This document shows, piece after piece, positions 12,545 to 24,176 of a stretch of DNA of 40,000 nucleotides; positions within the stretch are counted from its first letter, which is position 1, and each line of letters opens with the position of its first letter. The translations under genes and the position numbers were made by a program. Below the pieces are notes generated by a model. That model was not told the DNA's origin, did not search any database, and saw nothing but the letters and a program-made list of their open reading frames with translations. Source of the DNA: Tubiluchus corallicola. Its lineage: Eukaryota > Priapulida > Priapulimorpha > Priapulimorphida > Tubiluchidae. The stretch lies in the NCBI GenBank assembly GCA_030141605.1, contig JAQGDQ010000061.1, forward strand, positions 307,496 through 347,495, read 5' to 3'.

Positions 12545-12925
12545 TTAAAGGAAACCTGAAACTAAACACGTTAATACAACTCCGCCAGCCAGCGCAAAAT
12601 AAAATAAACACTGGCGAGTAAAAACCAAGAAAATAACCAATATTTGAATTAGGCGTGACGAATGACAACCACAAACGCGAGGATCTGCCATTATTCTCAT
12701 ATCATCAATATCAGGAATCCACAATGCTGTCTTGATGAGTTTGTTGGGAAGTAAGAAATCGACAGATGAAGAAAAGGATACATACGTTGGACACGCACAG
12801 ATTATGGCACTTTTTGATGGTGCCGGTAGGTTGATAAAATTCATCGCGTCATGAATAAGCGTGGAGGGGGATTCGGATAAAGATTGCCCGAGGAAAACGC
12901 TACCTAGCAATTTCTGTATACACAT
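12545..12925 (-). CDS. unrecognised ORF, 126 residues with a hydrophobic C-terminus
   Basis: ATG to TAA with no interruption. Base composition is visibly richer in G+C than the flanks. The N-terminal 85 residues are mixed polar (for example KTALWIPDIDDMRIMADP). The last 35 are hydrophobic and could form one or two membrane segments (LVIFLVF, ALAGGVVLTCLV). No family recognised, and no clear promoter or splice partner. It could be a small gene, an exon, a transposon fragment or chance. Confidence 0.25.
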   Translation of the reverse strand: MCIQKLLGSVFLGQSLSESPSTLIHDAMNFINLPAPSKSAIICACPTYVSFSSSVDFLLPNKLIKTALWIPDIDDMRIMADPRVCGCHSSRLIQILVIFLVFTRQCLFYFALAGGVVLTCLVSGFL

Positions 12926-15900
12926 AAAGCCTAAAACGCCTATCTGCAGGGAATTTGTAAACCAGCAAATGCTTCCAATCTATACGCCCAGTAAGTCCTG
13001 TAAACAAAAAGTACAAATATGTAAACAAAAGTTGAAACGTTTAAATTACTTAATGGATGATTTCACCATTTCTTCCCAAGTCCTAAGAATTCGTCAACAA
13101 ACGTGACCCATTTTTCAGAGCGGAAATTGTACTTTGTATTTTAATTTCTAACAACCAGTATTAACGAATTTTTTTTCAAAATGCGAAGTCAAAGTTATCG
13201 TCAAGTCAAATATCAGTATTTAATTAAAATCAAACTTCTAGACAGAAATGTCAGATTTCCAAAAAAAAAATTTGTAAGCCCAAATAAACATATAAACTTA
13301 TAATAAGTTCAAAACATACACAAAACCCCTTATTTGGGTTTATACGCCTACTTTATATTGATACATAAACCTCCAAAATGCGAGAAATGCATTTTACATC
13401 GTGGCTACTCCTCGGACCCATTGATGAAACGTATTTCGCGTCCCAGAGCCCTCCTCACAGGTAGCACAGGGCGCCAGAGAGTTAATCTGCAGTTAATAAT
13501 CTGTATCATGACACTGTCACTTAAGTTATGACTTTTGTTTTGAAGTTAGTAATCTTGTCGATTATAATAGTTATTTCACACACTTTTCTGACAGGGGTTA
13601 TTCAAACTTTCAATTTCGTGTGTTTGTTTTTGCCCGATAGATTATACCAAATTATAAGGTTGTACCAGTACCCATACTGCACGTTTTCTCCATAATTCTT
13701 AGTAGACTAATCTTCAACCAAAATAGGAAAAATACTTTCAGTTTTTAATTACATTTTACTGATTCACGAATAACTTAGAGTTATTCGAAATTTCATTCTT
13801 AGAAAGTAACATTACAAATAAACAAGGAACTTTTGATACTTTTTTGCAACAGTACCCGACGGCTTCATTTTTTCATATATATTTTCATACAATTAATTGC
13901 TATTCCTGCTGTCTGTTAGTTACACATTTTGTTTACATTAAAGACGTTACATTTGCAATGTTACACGATTAATAATTATAGCTATTCATTGATTGAAAAT
14001 CTGCATTAGATACTTTAATAAGATTAATGAAAATAATTACAATAAAACTTGCTTCTTGATTTTTATAAAACTGACTCGTTGGTAGAGCAAAACTAAGATT
14101 TTCCTACATAAGATGAACAAGGACTGTTGCTAGGGGCTAAATATCCAGGAATTATAATTACACCAACTTTCCCTTTTTTGAGGCCTGGATAACTGGACTT
14201 GGGACGCCAGCTACAATAGAAAACAATAGAAAAGCTCCATTCAAGATTTTTCTTGTCTCTAGAGCCCAGAGGACATTCCATGGTGTCCAAAATCAGACGA
14301 CTACTTTATCCAAACAATTACCAATTCTGCTAGACTGTTAGTTGCTTTTTTCACTAGTAACAAAATGATGTGGTTTAGTTTCAAAGAGTAGCAGAGCAGT
14401 AAAGACAAGAGAAATAGTAACTGATGTATAAAAATAAATTTATTGTGACAATAAAGAACCATTCTATGCACAAATTTGATAGTTACTCGATAATTTATTA
14501 CTTTAACTGTAAAATTAACAGTTAATTCAAAGTTCATGCTGATGATACATTGCAACTTTTTTGGAATAATTCACAACATACATGTTTCAGTAGTTTGCTG
14601 AAACAATTTAGTAATAGTTAACCAACTCTGACAGACAAACCCAAACTTCCCAGGATTGCCCATTTAAAAAAGTTTATTAAAATAAACCCTCGTCATTAAA
14701 ATGCATATTAGAAGCGAATACAAGTGTACATATTACACTAGTCTACTAATCTCATAAAACAAACAATATGCCCGCTGTTTCAAATTTTTAGTAACAGTTT
14801 AGTTTATTATATCAAATACATCATTCTAGTGGCTACTTTTGCTATAAAAATTATAAATTTACTGAAATTTAAGCTATGTTTTCAAAGCCAAAAGGTATAA
14901 TAGTACATAATAGTATACTAGTTGTAAAATAACAGTAAATGTTCATTACTGTTGAGCAATGTTTAGGTAGGCCTAAAATAAAATACTCTAATACAATTAA
15001 TAATTATCATCAGAAAGAGCCACACCATTGGTTAGCTTTGCTAAACATTCATGATTCATAACATAGGAAATTAGGAGTGAAAATAAGGCAAAGCAGTAAA
15101 ACTGTTTTTCACTTAAGATTCATTTAATATTTCACTGATTGATTTGTATCTTCAATTATACTGCAATAAATACAGATTAGGTAAGTAAAATTAAAGGATA
15201 AAATATCCATTTGAACAGTCAAAAATTTCAGAAACAAACTATAGCATCACACGAAGTGATTACATAGGATTAACATATTTTAACTCAACATTTTTGAATT
15301 TCAAAAACATATTTAAAATTAGGTAAACTGGATTGAGTGATTACAGTACTATTTCAGCACTTGAAGATGCAGATAGATTTGCAAAACATTATAAATATGA
15401 CCTTAGGTAACTAGAGACATACCAACAATTGTTACAGCAAGATTAGACACATAATTATCTTGAGTAAACATTACAAAAAATAATTAAAAAAATAACTAAA
15501 AAATTGTCATCATTTTCTTCATAACTATGGTTTCTGAGTGGGCAACAGTATGACCTCAGAACATTACAAGAATGGAACTGCAATGAACCGAACACTTTTA
15601 ATTTTGCTCGTCTTTCAACACAGAATTAGTTATCCATTTATAATGTATAAGATCTATAAAAGGAACGATTTATATCAAACAACTTGGTGTAACTAAATTT
15701 GTTGTGTGACTGAACTAAAAAAATATTGACAAATTTTTGCCAAAATTAATTTGAAAGCAAAACGTTAATTAACCTACCGAGTTTTGTGTACTTTCTTAAC
15801 TCATTAACTGATTTAACAACTTGTAGATGGCCATAGGCATGGAATTCTAAGATGCTGTCTGAAATTTTGAATTCCTTTGTCTATCTATCCTCAGTTTAGT

Positions 15901-16001
15901 TGCTTTTTATGAAGACATAATGTTTAGACTGTTCAAATCAGACCTTAATCAATTAAGCAAATTTGTATGTGATTTTTTGTATCGGATCAATAGAGCAGCT
16001 A
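12926..16001. other. intergenic, no gene seen
   Basis: AT-rich. A GC-richer block around 14095-14290 contains a 65-codon minus-strand frame with repeat-like character but no identified family. The rest has no ORF worth keeping. Confidence 0.5.
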
Positions 16002-16007
16002 TTTATT
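16002..16007 (-). promoter_or_regulatory. candidate polyadenylation signal of the EBP gene
   Basis: AATAAA on the minus strand, 52 nt after the EBP stop codon. Distance and orientation fit, but AT-rich DNA contains this hexamer by chance. Confidence 0.5.
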
Positions 16008-16059
16008 AATTGAAATTTTTTTCGTGCAAAATTAGTAAATTTCTATTAATTTGATATTA

Positions 16060-16423
16060 TTACCTTCTCTTTTTGCCTTTTGACTGCTGTTTGTCACTGT
16101 TTTTATCACAGACCGATTGTGCCAATGATAATTTGCTGCATGACTGAAAAATCAATAAACTTGGAATCACCAACCAGGGTGAATTGATCAATACAACATA
16201 CACCCAAAAATACAGAGGATGTCCGTAATTAAAATGTTGAAAACCATCAAATATTTCAGTAGCAAAGTAAAGTATGGTTCCGTAAAGCTGACCAGCGGAG
16301 ACTAGAAGCTGGACGATGTATCGCTCTGGTCGTAATTGAAGCAGGCTGACTAATGTCCAGAAACAGAGTGGACCCTCAATGAAGGACGTGAACCCCTCCA
16401 TGGTAACGGTAAAAGCATCGGCT
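16060..16423 (-). CDS. EBP: EBP exon 3
   Basis: The acceptor is TCTTTCAG ending at 16424. One base completes an Ile codon split with exon 2, then ADAFTVTMEG follows. The exon carries the second catalytic Glu, the remaining membrane segments and the stop TAA (16062-16060). Confidence 0.93.
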
Positions 16424-19376
16424 CTGAAAGAGAAGACAAGAGGTCAATTAAAGCTTTCATGATAAAATCGCGTCGCTGTAGGTCATATAAGTAGGTCACA
16501 TTATTTACTAACGCATGTGCATCAGCACAACACAAGCAGTTACAGATCTACAATATTATTATGTAAAGTACTTCTGTGATCTAACAATTATTCGTTTAAG
16601 TACTGACATTATTCTAAAAGACCTGATATCATTCCAGTCTTGGCAACAGTGGCCTTGCTTTATAAGATAGTGATCATATAGCATGATCACTTAGCTGTCT
16701 ACCTCGCTCTGAAGTGTAAACAACTAAAATGGTTACAATAAGTTACCCGCTTAACAACAAATTCTTAGGCATTAGGTGGCACAGCTATACAGGTATACCC
16801 AAACTTGGCAATTATAATGTTATAAGGCTTATGACGATCAATGAAACTTATTCGACTAAATTTATATAAACAGTTAGTTATATAATATAAGTTATTTAGT
16901 GTATAATATAGTTATATTACATGTTAGTTATATTATATATATATATATATATATATATGTGACATATAACTTATATAACTGATATATATTAACAATTTTA
17001 GATTACAACAATAACAACATTTATTTCTTCTATGACTGAAAATACTCTAGTTAACAATTTTAGATTACAACAATAACAACATTTATTTCTTCTATGACTG
17101 AAAATACTCTAGTAAAATACTTACATTACATATCTGCTGTCTGCTTTCCCATATTCTTTCCCTTCAATTAAAAAAGTTAATTAATAAGGTTACTGGTCAG
17201 TCAATGACAATTACTTCTACATGTATTAATAATGACGAAATTTATTAATGATAAAAACTTTTTGATCATACATTAAAATCCAGTACCCAGCCAACAAAGA
17301 ACAATTTACATAGTAAGACTTCCACTAATTGTTGATACTAGTCTATAAGATTTATTATTCTATTACTTCTATGTGTATTAACATGTTTTACTCATCATTA
17401 TTATCTGACTAACCACCATAAAAAATCAATTTCTAGGTTCCCTCTCTGTTGATACTAGTCTATAAGATTTATTATTCTACTACTTCTATGTGTATTAACA
17501 TGTTTTACTCATCATTATTATCTGACTAACTACCATAAAAAATCAATTTCTAGGTTCCCTCTCTTCTCTTGACCATAGATAATAATATTAAAGATTTAGA
17601 AGCTTACAGGAAAAATTAATCCTCGTACAACATTCATTGCATTTTAATGCACAATTAAAAATGTTGACATCACCAGACAATATAGTTCATACAATGCCTT
17701 GCTTAAAAATGCAAATGAAACTTAAATATTTCTTGTCTCCCGCCAAGTGAACATCGCTGTGGGCATGTTTGAAAAAAATGATGTAAGTTGGTGCTTGCAG
17801 CGTGAATGCCATGAAGGCAAGCTGTGTGAAGGTACTCGTTGGGAAATTTCTACGGTTAACTCAGAAGTTCTGTTATTCTAGCATTGTATTTAACTGCGTT
17901 TATGTAAAAATTAGTCATTGGGTCAATTATGACCAAATTCAAAGTGGTTAAATAGCTTTAATGCATAGAATTATACCTTAAAATGTGTAAGTAATGTATA
18001 TTAATTTTGTGAATAAATAATTTATAGATTTTCGTTGAATTTTAGATACATGTGCAAACTTGCAAACACAAAGGTGGTGCTGGGTGGGTTAATTAGTTTA
18101 TAAGAATTGTTGTATAAATTGAAAAAGATTGATGAAGCACCTGGCAAAATAAGTATTTATATTGCACAGTAACCGGATGATGCCATGCTTCATTCAAAAT
18201 GAGCACGTCCAAGCGTGAAGTGATCGGGACTTTAAATTGATTTTACTAATTACATGAGCTGCTTATCACAATTTCATTGCTGAAACCGTCTAACATTTTC
18301 TCAAATATTAAAATAAGCTCAACTTTCCGTGAGACTTGGCTTTTGTTTTAACAACTCATACATGTGCAGAAATGACCAAGCAACAAAATTGCAGCCAACA
18401 CTGTTCTTTTGATCAGCGAGTTTTTTCAGACTTTTGTAGAAATTTAATGCTTAATTTTTTTTACAGAACATGTGGGATCTGAAATGCTTCATAAGCAACT
18501 TACTTGTTTAAAAACCATATTTGAAGTCAAAATTAATTTCTCTTGATCTGCGGTTTGTTCACAAGCAGTTGATCTAAACTATATTACTTTATTATTATCT
18601 TTAACAAGGCAAGAGTAAAGTCAGCTACGTCTTGCATGCAAGAATTTTCTTCATTTGAATAATATAAATATCTTTATTTGATGAGTTTATTTAGTAGATC
18701 ATGGTTTTATTATCAAATCTATTTTTCGGAAACTTAAAAATTTCAGCCTTGTAAAATGCTCCTATTTTTTGTCTTCTGCATTAGCAGGTTCTTATGAAAG
18801 TGTCAACTTCTAAGCGATTAGCTGTACTTATTGGTACTGCTAATAAGTCATTTAATTCATGCAACACATTTACAATAATTTTGTATACAAAAATACAGTG
18901 AAAAAGTCTAAATACAATTGTACGTCAATCAAAAAGCAGGGTTTGTTAGACTGTCCCACCATGCGAAAGTAAAAAAAGTAATGAAAGCAAACTGAAAATT
19001 ATGTGGTAAAAAACAATCTCAACACGGTTTAGCTTTTTGTTCGACTGAGAGTTGGCTTTTTTAAGTTTAGTGAAATCTGCTTACAAACTTGACTCAGAAA
19101 ATGGTTGTCGCCAATGATTTCTTTGCAGAATAGCACAAAATATCCTTCCAAAACAATATGAATGCTACCACAAATTCCAAACCATACAACTACTCCCTTC
19201 TCCGTTATGGAAAGTTTTCTTGAAACCCGGCTGCAAGCAAATATCAACAACACTGCAATTATTGTTAAAACGACGAAAAAGGGAATCAAGATTTGTGCAG
19301 CTTCTAACGTGTTTGGGAGATAATTAGGAAATTCAAGAGATCGAGGAAAAAACGGGTGCTCCACGGTAGCAGCCAT
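16060..19376 (-). CDS. EBP: EBP, 3-beta-hydroxysteroid delta8-delta7 isomerase (emopamil-binding protein), complete
   Basis: An ER membrane enzyme of cholesterol synthesis that moves the sterol B-ring double bond from C8 to C7. Three coding exons, 19376-19085, 17161-17125 and 16423-16060, join in frame to 230 residues, the same length as human EBP. Residues needed in the human enzyme are conserved: His73 and Glu77 in SIHIVLEG, Glu119 and Thr122 in MEGFT, Asn190 and Trp193 in INSPWLV. Other family blocks are HFLSQVWKEY, DSRY, GQLYG, DGFQH and GHPLYFW, spread over hydrophobic membrane segments. The protein ends in KKRR, a dilysine KKXX ER-retrieval signal. Its presence implies at least partial sterol synthesis or processing. 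The first ATG is chosen because it gives the family N-terminus (HPFFPRSLEFPNYLPN). Confidence 0.95.
16910..16981. repeat. (TA)n-rich tract in EBP intron 2
   Basis: About 24 bp of uninterrupted TA within a longer TATA/TTATA-rich stretch. Confidence 0.8.
16989..17112. repeat. perfect 62-bp tandem duplication
   Basis: Copies at 16989-17050 and 17051-17112 are identical. The array ends 12 bp from the donor of the 37-nt EBP microexon. Confidence 0.95.
17125..17161 (-). CDS. EBP: EBP exon 2, 37-nt microexon
   Basis: On the minus strand TTGAAG precedes the exon and GTAAGT follows it. The exon supplies GG (completing Trp98 from exon 1), then KEYGKADSRYV and two bases of the next codon. The result, WKEYGKADSRYVIAD, matches human WKEYAKGDSRYILGD, so phase and sequence both support it. 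Confidence 0.92.
17331..17564. repeat. 117-bp tandem duplication in EBP intron 1
   Basis: Copies at 17331-17447 and 17448-17564 differ at only two or three positions, so the duplication is recent. Confidence 0.93.
19085..19376 (-). CDS. EBP: EBP exon 1 (coding)
   Basis: ATG at 19376-19374. The exon encodes 97 residues plus one base of a Trp codon and ends at a GTAAGC donor (19084). It covers the first two membrane segments and the catalytic HxxxE pair (IHIVLE). Confidence 0.93.
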
Positions 19377-21905
19377 GACTGCAGTTGCGCCGCCACCTTT
19401 CGACTGAATAAAGAAATTTTATTTATAATTTTATAACGCGTTGGCGGTGTTTCGGCCGTTACGGGCAATATAGATTCAGGTGATTCAAGCTATTCACAGT
19501 GGTTCTGTTAGGCTCTTCTACTCAAACGCTGAAAAGAAGCTAACAAGTTTCGATACAAAATTATTTTTTTATAATGTAACGTGTCTTAAATGCTTCTTTC
19601 TGCCAACTTTCTATTTCTTCATAACACACCTCCATATGTGTATCATTGTTATGGGGTGTATTGGCCGCCTTTGTTGCATTGTTCCTGTGCCTACAGCATC
19701 AGACTTACTCCATGTTCATAGTTTCAAAGTTATATCATGTGTTTTACCTTTTCATTTCTGTTTCAATAGACATGTTGTAGTTTCTCATTTCATTTATTAT
19801 CACCCAATTATTTGTAGCAGAGCCCAGCTAACTCTTGTAATCGTTCCTATCTCAATATACACATTCGATTGGTCAATGTTTCTATCTGACTTTCTAGTCA
19901 TTATCAGTTGCTGTGATTTTTCACTAGTAAAAATGAACTTTTATTACAGTATTAATTTTTATCACACTATCTGCCAGGGCACTGAGATACGTAAGTACGA
20001 GATACTCCGAATTCACCAAGAAAATTAAAATTGTAATTCAAATGAGCCTCATTACAATAGCGATATTCTAATTTTCAGCAATGTTAACCAGTACTAGCAC
20101 AAAATAGAAGTAATGACATTAATAACTGCTATATGTCCTTTACATATATGTATTTATACCATTTATACCATTTTTCTTAATTATGCAAAAACACGTTGTA
20201 GCAAAACAACTGCATGTTAATGACGATGTATAGGGGCTTAAATTTTTATCACCTTAGTTGCTACATTGGCCAAGAAAGATGTTTCAGTGGGCGACTACCA
20301 CTGGCTCAACTTAGGGTTTGTACAGGACAGCTTTTGCTGTCACTGTGCGGTGAGCCCCATAAATAAGGAACAATATTTATTATTTTTTAAATCGTTAGAT
20401 GAGGGAATGACAAATTTTGACGTTTAAGATTTTATTGATTAATTATTATTGTGTCGACCAACTACTTCTTGCTAGATGTCAATTAGGACCGTACAGGTTG
20501 CCAAAACGTCTGAATAGCGAAGCCATTGTGAAGCCACATTATGGCCTTGAGACGGGTACCAACTACCAAAGTAATTATAGGTTATTGGGCCAATTATCGT
20601 CTAATAATGTCACTGTTTTAGTACGTTTTTGATCAAGTGCTTAGATTGTACTGTGGGAGCTATTTACGTCCTATCATTCAGCTCTCTACCTGTTTTAAAG
20701 GTATGACAAAAATAGCTTAGCCAAGTTTGTTTTAATACTGCATGCAACCATTAAAATTAAAAACATAACTTCCTACTTATAAAATCGTCTACCTTCAGTA
20801 CTCTTTTTCTCTTTGGCTAAATCTAGTAATCTTTGCTGCTGGTTGGTTGGGTAAATGTTCAGACAGACGGGGAAGGTTGCAAAACCACACGGTAGCTGTT
20901 GCACCTTGGAACTTCGGTGATAGCTAGGGTGAGTGATTGTTGTGTGACTGGCCTGGCTGTTCTTTCAGATTATTATATCTCTTTTGGTTATACACTTTTG
21001 TAGCATGACAGTACAGTATATATATGGCTTTTATTTTATAATTCAGGTTGTGTAGTTACATTTTTGCGGAACCAGCTGTGACAACCGTGCGGTCGCACAG
21101 CGCCTACAATTTTAAGGGACCCGAAAATTTAACAGAAAGTTACTGTTGAAAAACTAATAATAATTTTGATTAATTTTCCCTTGTTGACTTCGCTCCACTT
21201 TATTTTTCTTAACGACAATATTTTTGTTACTTATGGTGCGCATCTTCTCTCTGCTGGCGCGTTCAGACGTAGAGACTTCTCTTGCAACTTGTTGCACAAC
21301 TTCTTTCTGAGAGTAAAGCCGCGCGTGTGAACAGCTTGGCAACTTCTCTCTCAACTTGTTGTGTACTCTGCACTTCCTAGTAATGATAATCTACTAAAAT
21401 AAAATAACTAGCATAGATAATAAATAGATTTGTATCATGGGGAGTGGGTGGTCCCCTACAGTCTATTTTGCACAGGGCCTGAAATATCCCAAGGCCGACA
21501 CTGCAATAATTTAGTGAATCAACTATGCTGGTAGTTGTGGTAATTATGTACAGATCAATAGACAAAACCTCGTGATTGTTGTTTTGACCCAGGCCATACG
21601 GTGATGGCGAAGGTCAATCAACTGTGCAATATCATGTGTTAACCCTGATCGTCGCCGACATTTTGTAAGTTTACGCTGGAACAGTACCAAAAAGTAGTTG
21701 ACAAAAATATTTATACAATGTAGTTTATACTAATAACAGTTATCAGCAGCATACTGTAACAATGCTATAATGCAGAGTGTTTGATACGTTAACAACAATT
21801 GTCAACAGCGTTAAGTAGAAATGACATAATATAACTTAACAAAGGATTTGATCGCTTAGCATCCTGATTTGAACATTCATATAAAGCGACATGACTGTCA
21901 CACGG
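19377..21905. other. EBP upstream region and intergenic DNA
   Basis: The 80 bp upstream of the EBP ATG contain CpG-bearing words (GCGCCGCC, AACGCG, TTTCGGCCG) and may hold the promoter. The 182-codon plus-strand frame at 19480-20028 has no ATG start and no family motif. A GC-richer stretch with CGTGCGGTCGCACAG and AAGGGACCC words near 21085-21125, and another at 21235-21375, look like transposon remnants, but no termini could be defined. Confidence 0.45.
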
Positions 21906-22821
21906 TCACACGGCACACGACAAAAGTTCGTCCTCTTCTTCATCGCAGAGATATCCGGTGTAGCCATCATCGCATCTGCAAATTACTTCATTCATGCCAT
22001 CATTATCAACATCGTCGTCATCCAAACAGCAATCTCGGATAACGCATTGGCATTCGCAGCCATCCTCTGTCAGTTCTACTTGACCGTACTCTGCCACACA
22101 GGTACAAGATCCATCATCTGTTATCAGTGCTGGGAACTGACATATACATGTTCCATCAGTGGCAGTGTCTCAGGGGGCATCTGGACATTGGCATTCATAG
22201 GCGTCCGATTCCGATAACATTGGTGGTGGACAAACACAATACTCTCCATCAAAAACCATGCCAACTGGACACGGCGGAACTTTTCCGTATTCATGCGTGA
22301 ATCCGCCGTATCTGTGTCTAGGTTGATCATCTTTCTAGTTCGTTTGCTGTTCGTTTCTTGTAGTCACGTTTGGTAGAAGAGCACCTAAGGAGATACCTTA
22401 GAAAATAATAGTGCTTGCCTTGCCACGGAAAGTCAATGGAGATAATAGTACTGTACTATGTACCACTGGGCCTATCGCGGGATTTGACCATGCAATCATA
22501 GAAGTCAATAACAAAACGAACGGTGCTTTTGCCGTTTCCGTAAACGGTGCAAGTTCTGTAACCGCTTTTGTAGTCCAGTGCAGTGCTAATCGTTCCAAAA
22601 AATCGCTTCCTAAATCTTATTCGTGCAACCATAGAGTCGCATCCGTCGTAACACCTAACCCCTACGCGTCTAATTGTGGGCCTATCGTCGCCAAATACTT
22701 TTCTCACACTACCTTCGTACTCAATATCCTCACCATCAGAAGCGTAACACATCACAAAAAAGTGCTGTAAGCATAACAATATACTACAGTATTTGGCAAT
22801 CCAATTCTTGCACAAACTCAT
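21906..22821 (-). pseudogene. broken secreted protein gene: ZP-N-like domain followed by EGF-like cysteine-rich region
   Basis: An ATG at 22821-22819 starts a clear signal peptide (basic N-terminus, hydrophobic core ILLCLQHFFVM, likely cleavage after CYA). A stretch resembling the N-terminal half of a zona pellucida domain follows (CYDGCDSMVARIRF, YRTCTVYGNG, FYDCMV). The frame meets TAG at 22458-22456, but similarity continues in the same frame (YSTIISIDF, LLRCSS). It shifts by one near 22330. It then runs through C-x-C pairs and an EGF-like C-terminal CRCDDGYTGYLC, with one in-frame TGA at 22172-22170, to a final stop at 21908-21906. Three breaks in about 900 bp, with no convincing introns, suggest a decayed gene or retrocopy. 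Read errors or a small intron (a GT..AG pair could remove the TAG) remain possible. Confidence 0.65.
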
Positions 22822-23900
22822 GTTCAAATATAAAATAGCAACAGCAACTATCACTGACAAAGTTACTTCGTAATTTTACAAGTTCCAGGTAGGATAGTGC
22901 GAAACGCACAGCCTCGTTATCCAGGTAGCATTTTCGAAGCATGCAATAATTTTGGCTTCTTTGCTGAAATCTAAACTATGGGCCTAAAATTCACTTAATT
23001 TGTGATCTTAGGCGAAGGTCAACATTACATCTAGAGTGCCGTGTGACATTATTAATTCTCAATAATTCATTTTCATAATCAGCTTTTTTGCTTCAGTTTT
23101 CGCCAGACGAGCATGCCGGTGACAAGTCGGACTCTATTAATCGACAGACTTGCTGAACTCGAGATGTGGATAAAAAATCTGATTCTGTTTATACAGAGTA
23201 TCACACAACCTTCTGATAGGAGTGTACATAAATAACGAGTAACATACAGAAGATATTATTGTATCAAACAATTGCCGAAAAAACGGGGAATCTACCATGC
23301 TCTCCAAGTTAAGTGTGAAACCCCGCCTTGTCTTTCATAGCCTGCAGTCTCGAGGAGTATAATCTGGGATTAATCTTCGATACATGATCCCCTGTTTCAT
23401 GATGATCAGTATTCAACAGATAAGTTTATGAGACATCGGTAAGACATGTTGGATCCTGGCTTCTCTGATTGTTTGCTTCAATCATATTCTTCAACAACAA
23501 AGGAGCTTCAAAACTCCAATCATACAACCCCAAGATGTATGAGGCTTCCATACCAAACTAAGGGATGTAATAGATTCCCTATTGTCTGAGCAAACTTTTA
23601 TGTACTATTACTGACATTTTTTTGTACCTTACACTAGCAAAAAGTTTTGTGCCACCCTGTTGATGCGAAATTTGGTGTCACACGCTCTAATGATTTACGA
23701 ATTTTAGTATAACCAATTCATAAAAAACTAAATTTTTTGACTAATGAGTATTAATTTTGAATATGAAAGAAAGCGATGCATTTTCCAAAAAATATTACCC
23801 AGATTCTTATTTACCACAGTGAATCATTTCATTTCTTGCAGTACTGTGACATTAATTTTATCTGGGGATTCAGAAAACCAAATGAAAATGTGCATTCACT
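22822..23900. other. 3' flank of the nephrocystin-3-like gene; no gene seen
   Basis: The first few hundred bases below 23901 should be 3' untranslated sequence of the minus-strand gene, but I found no canonical AATAAA close by. The stretch 23280-23560 is less AT-rich than its surroundings but has no open frame or family motif on either strand. Confidence 0.45.
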
Positions 23901-24176
23901 TCATTCAGTTTTCTTTGCTGGCACTTTGTCGCCACGTTCAGTAGCTATTCTTTTGTACATGGGCTCATTCAAAGTGTCGATGCATCGAAAAGTTCTAGGA
24001 TGACCAATTCCGAATAATTCCCGACATAATTCCATCCACTTGAAGAAGTAATCATATGCTTGGTAGTAAGAACCAACTTCTTCGTGATAGATAGCCATGT
24101 TGAGGTACAGGCGATCTAAATCAATATGAAGTTCCCCTCCAACTGCAAGCATTTTTTCAAGTGCTTCGTTATAAAT
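23901..24176 (-). CDS. nephrocystin-3-like exon 15 (last), TPR and C-terminus
   Basis: Acceptor CTTTTTAG, phase 0. It encodes 91 residues with a TPR-like helical pair ([20 protein letters not shown], then [13 protein letters not shown]) and a charged tail ending KKTE. Stop TGA at 23903-23901. Confidence 0.88.
   Translation of the reverse strand: MYNEALEKMLAVGGELHIDLDRLYLNMAIYHEEVGSYYQAYDYFFKWMELCRELFGIGHPRTFRCIDTLNEPMYKRIATERGDKVPAKKTE

Noticed and set aside
19480-20028. 182-codon plus-strand frame upstream of EBP
   Set aside because: It begins at GTG, is rich in Phe/Cys/Ile as expected from T-rich noise, and has no recognisable motif or splice context.
21085-21125. Possible hAT-type transposon remnant (GTGCGGTCGCACAG, AAGGGACCC)
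   Set aside because: No terminal inverted repeats, target duplication or transposase could be defined.
21891-22770. Plus-strand ORFs of 108 and 119 codons
   Set aside because: They overlap the minus-strand ZP/EGF-like locus, whose cysteine pattern and signal peptide explain the region.
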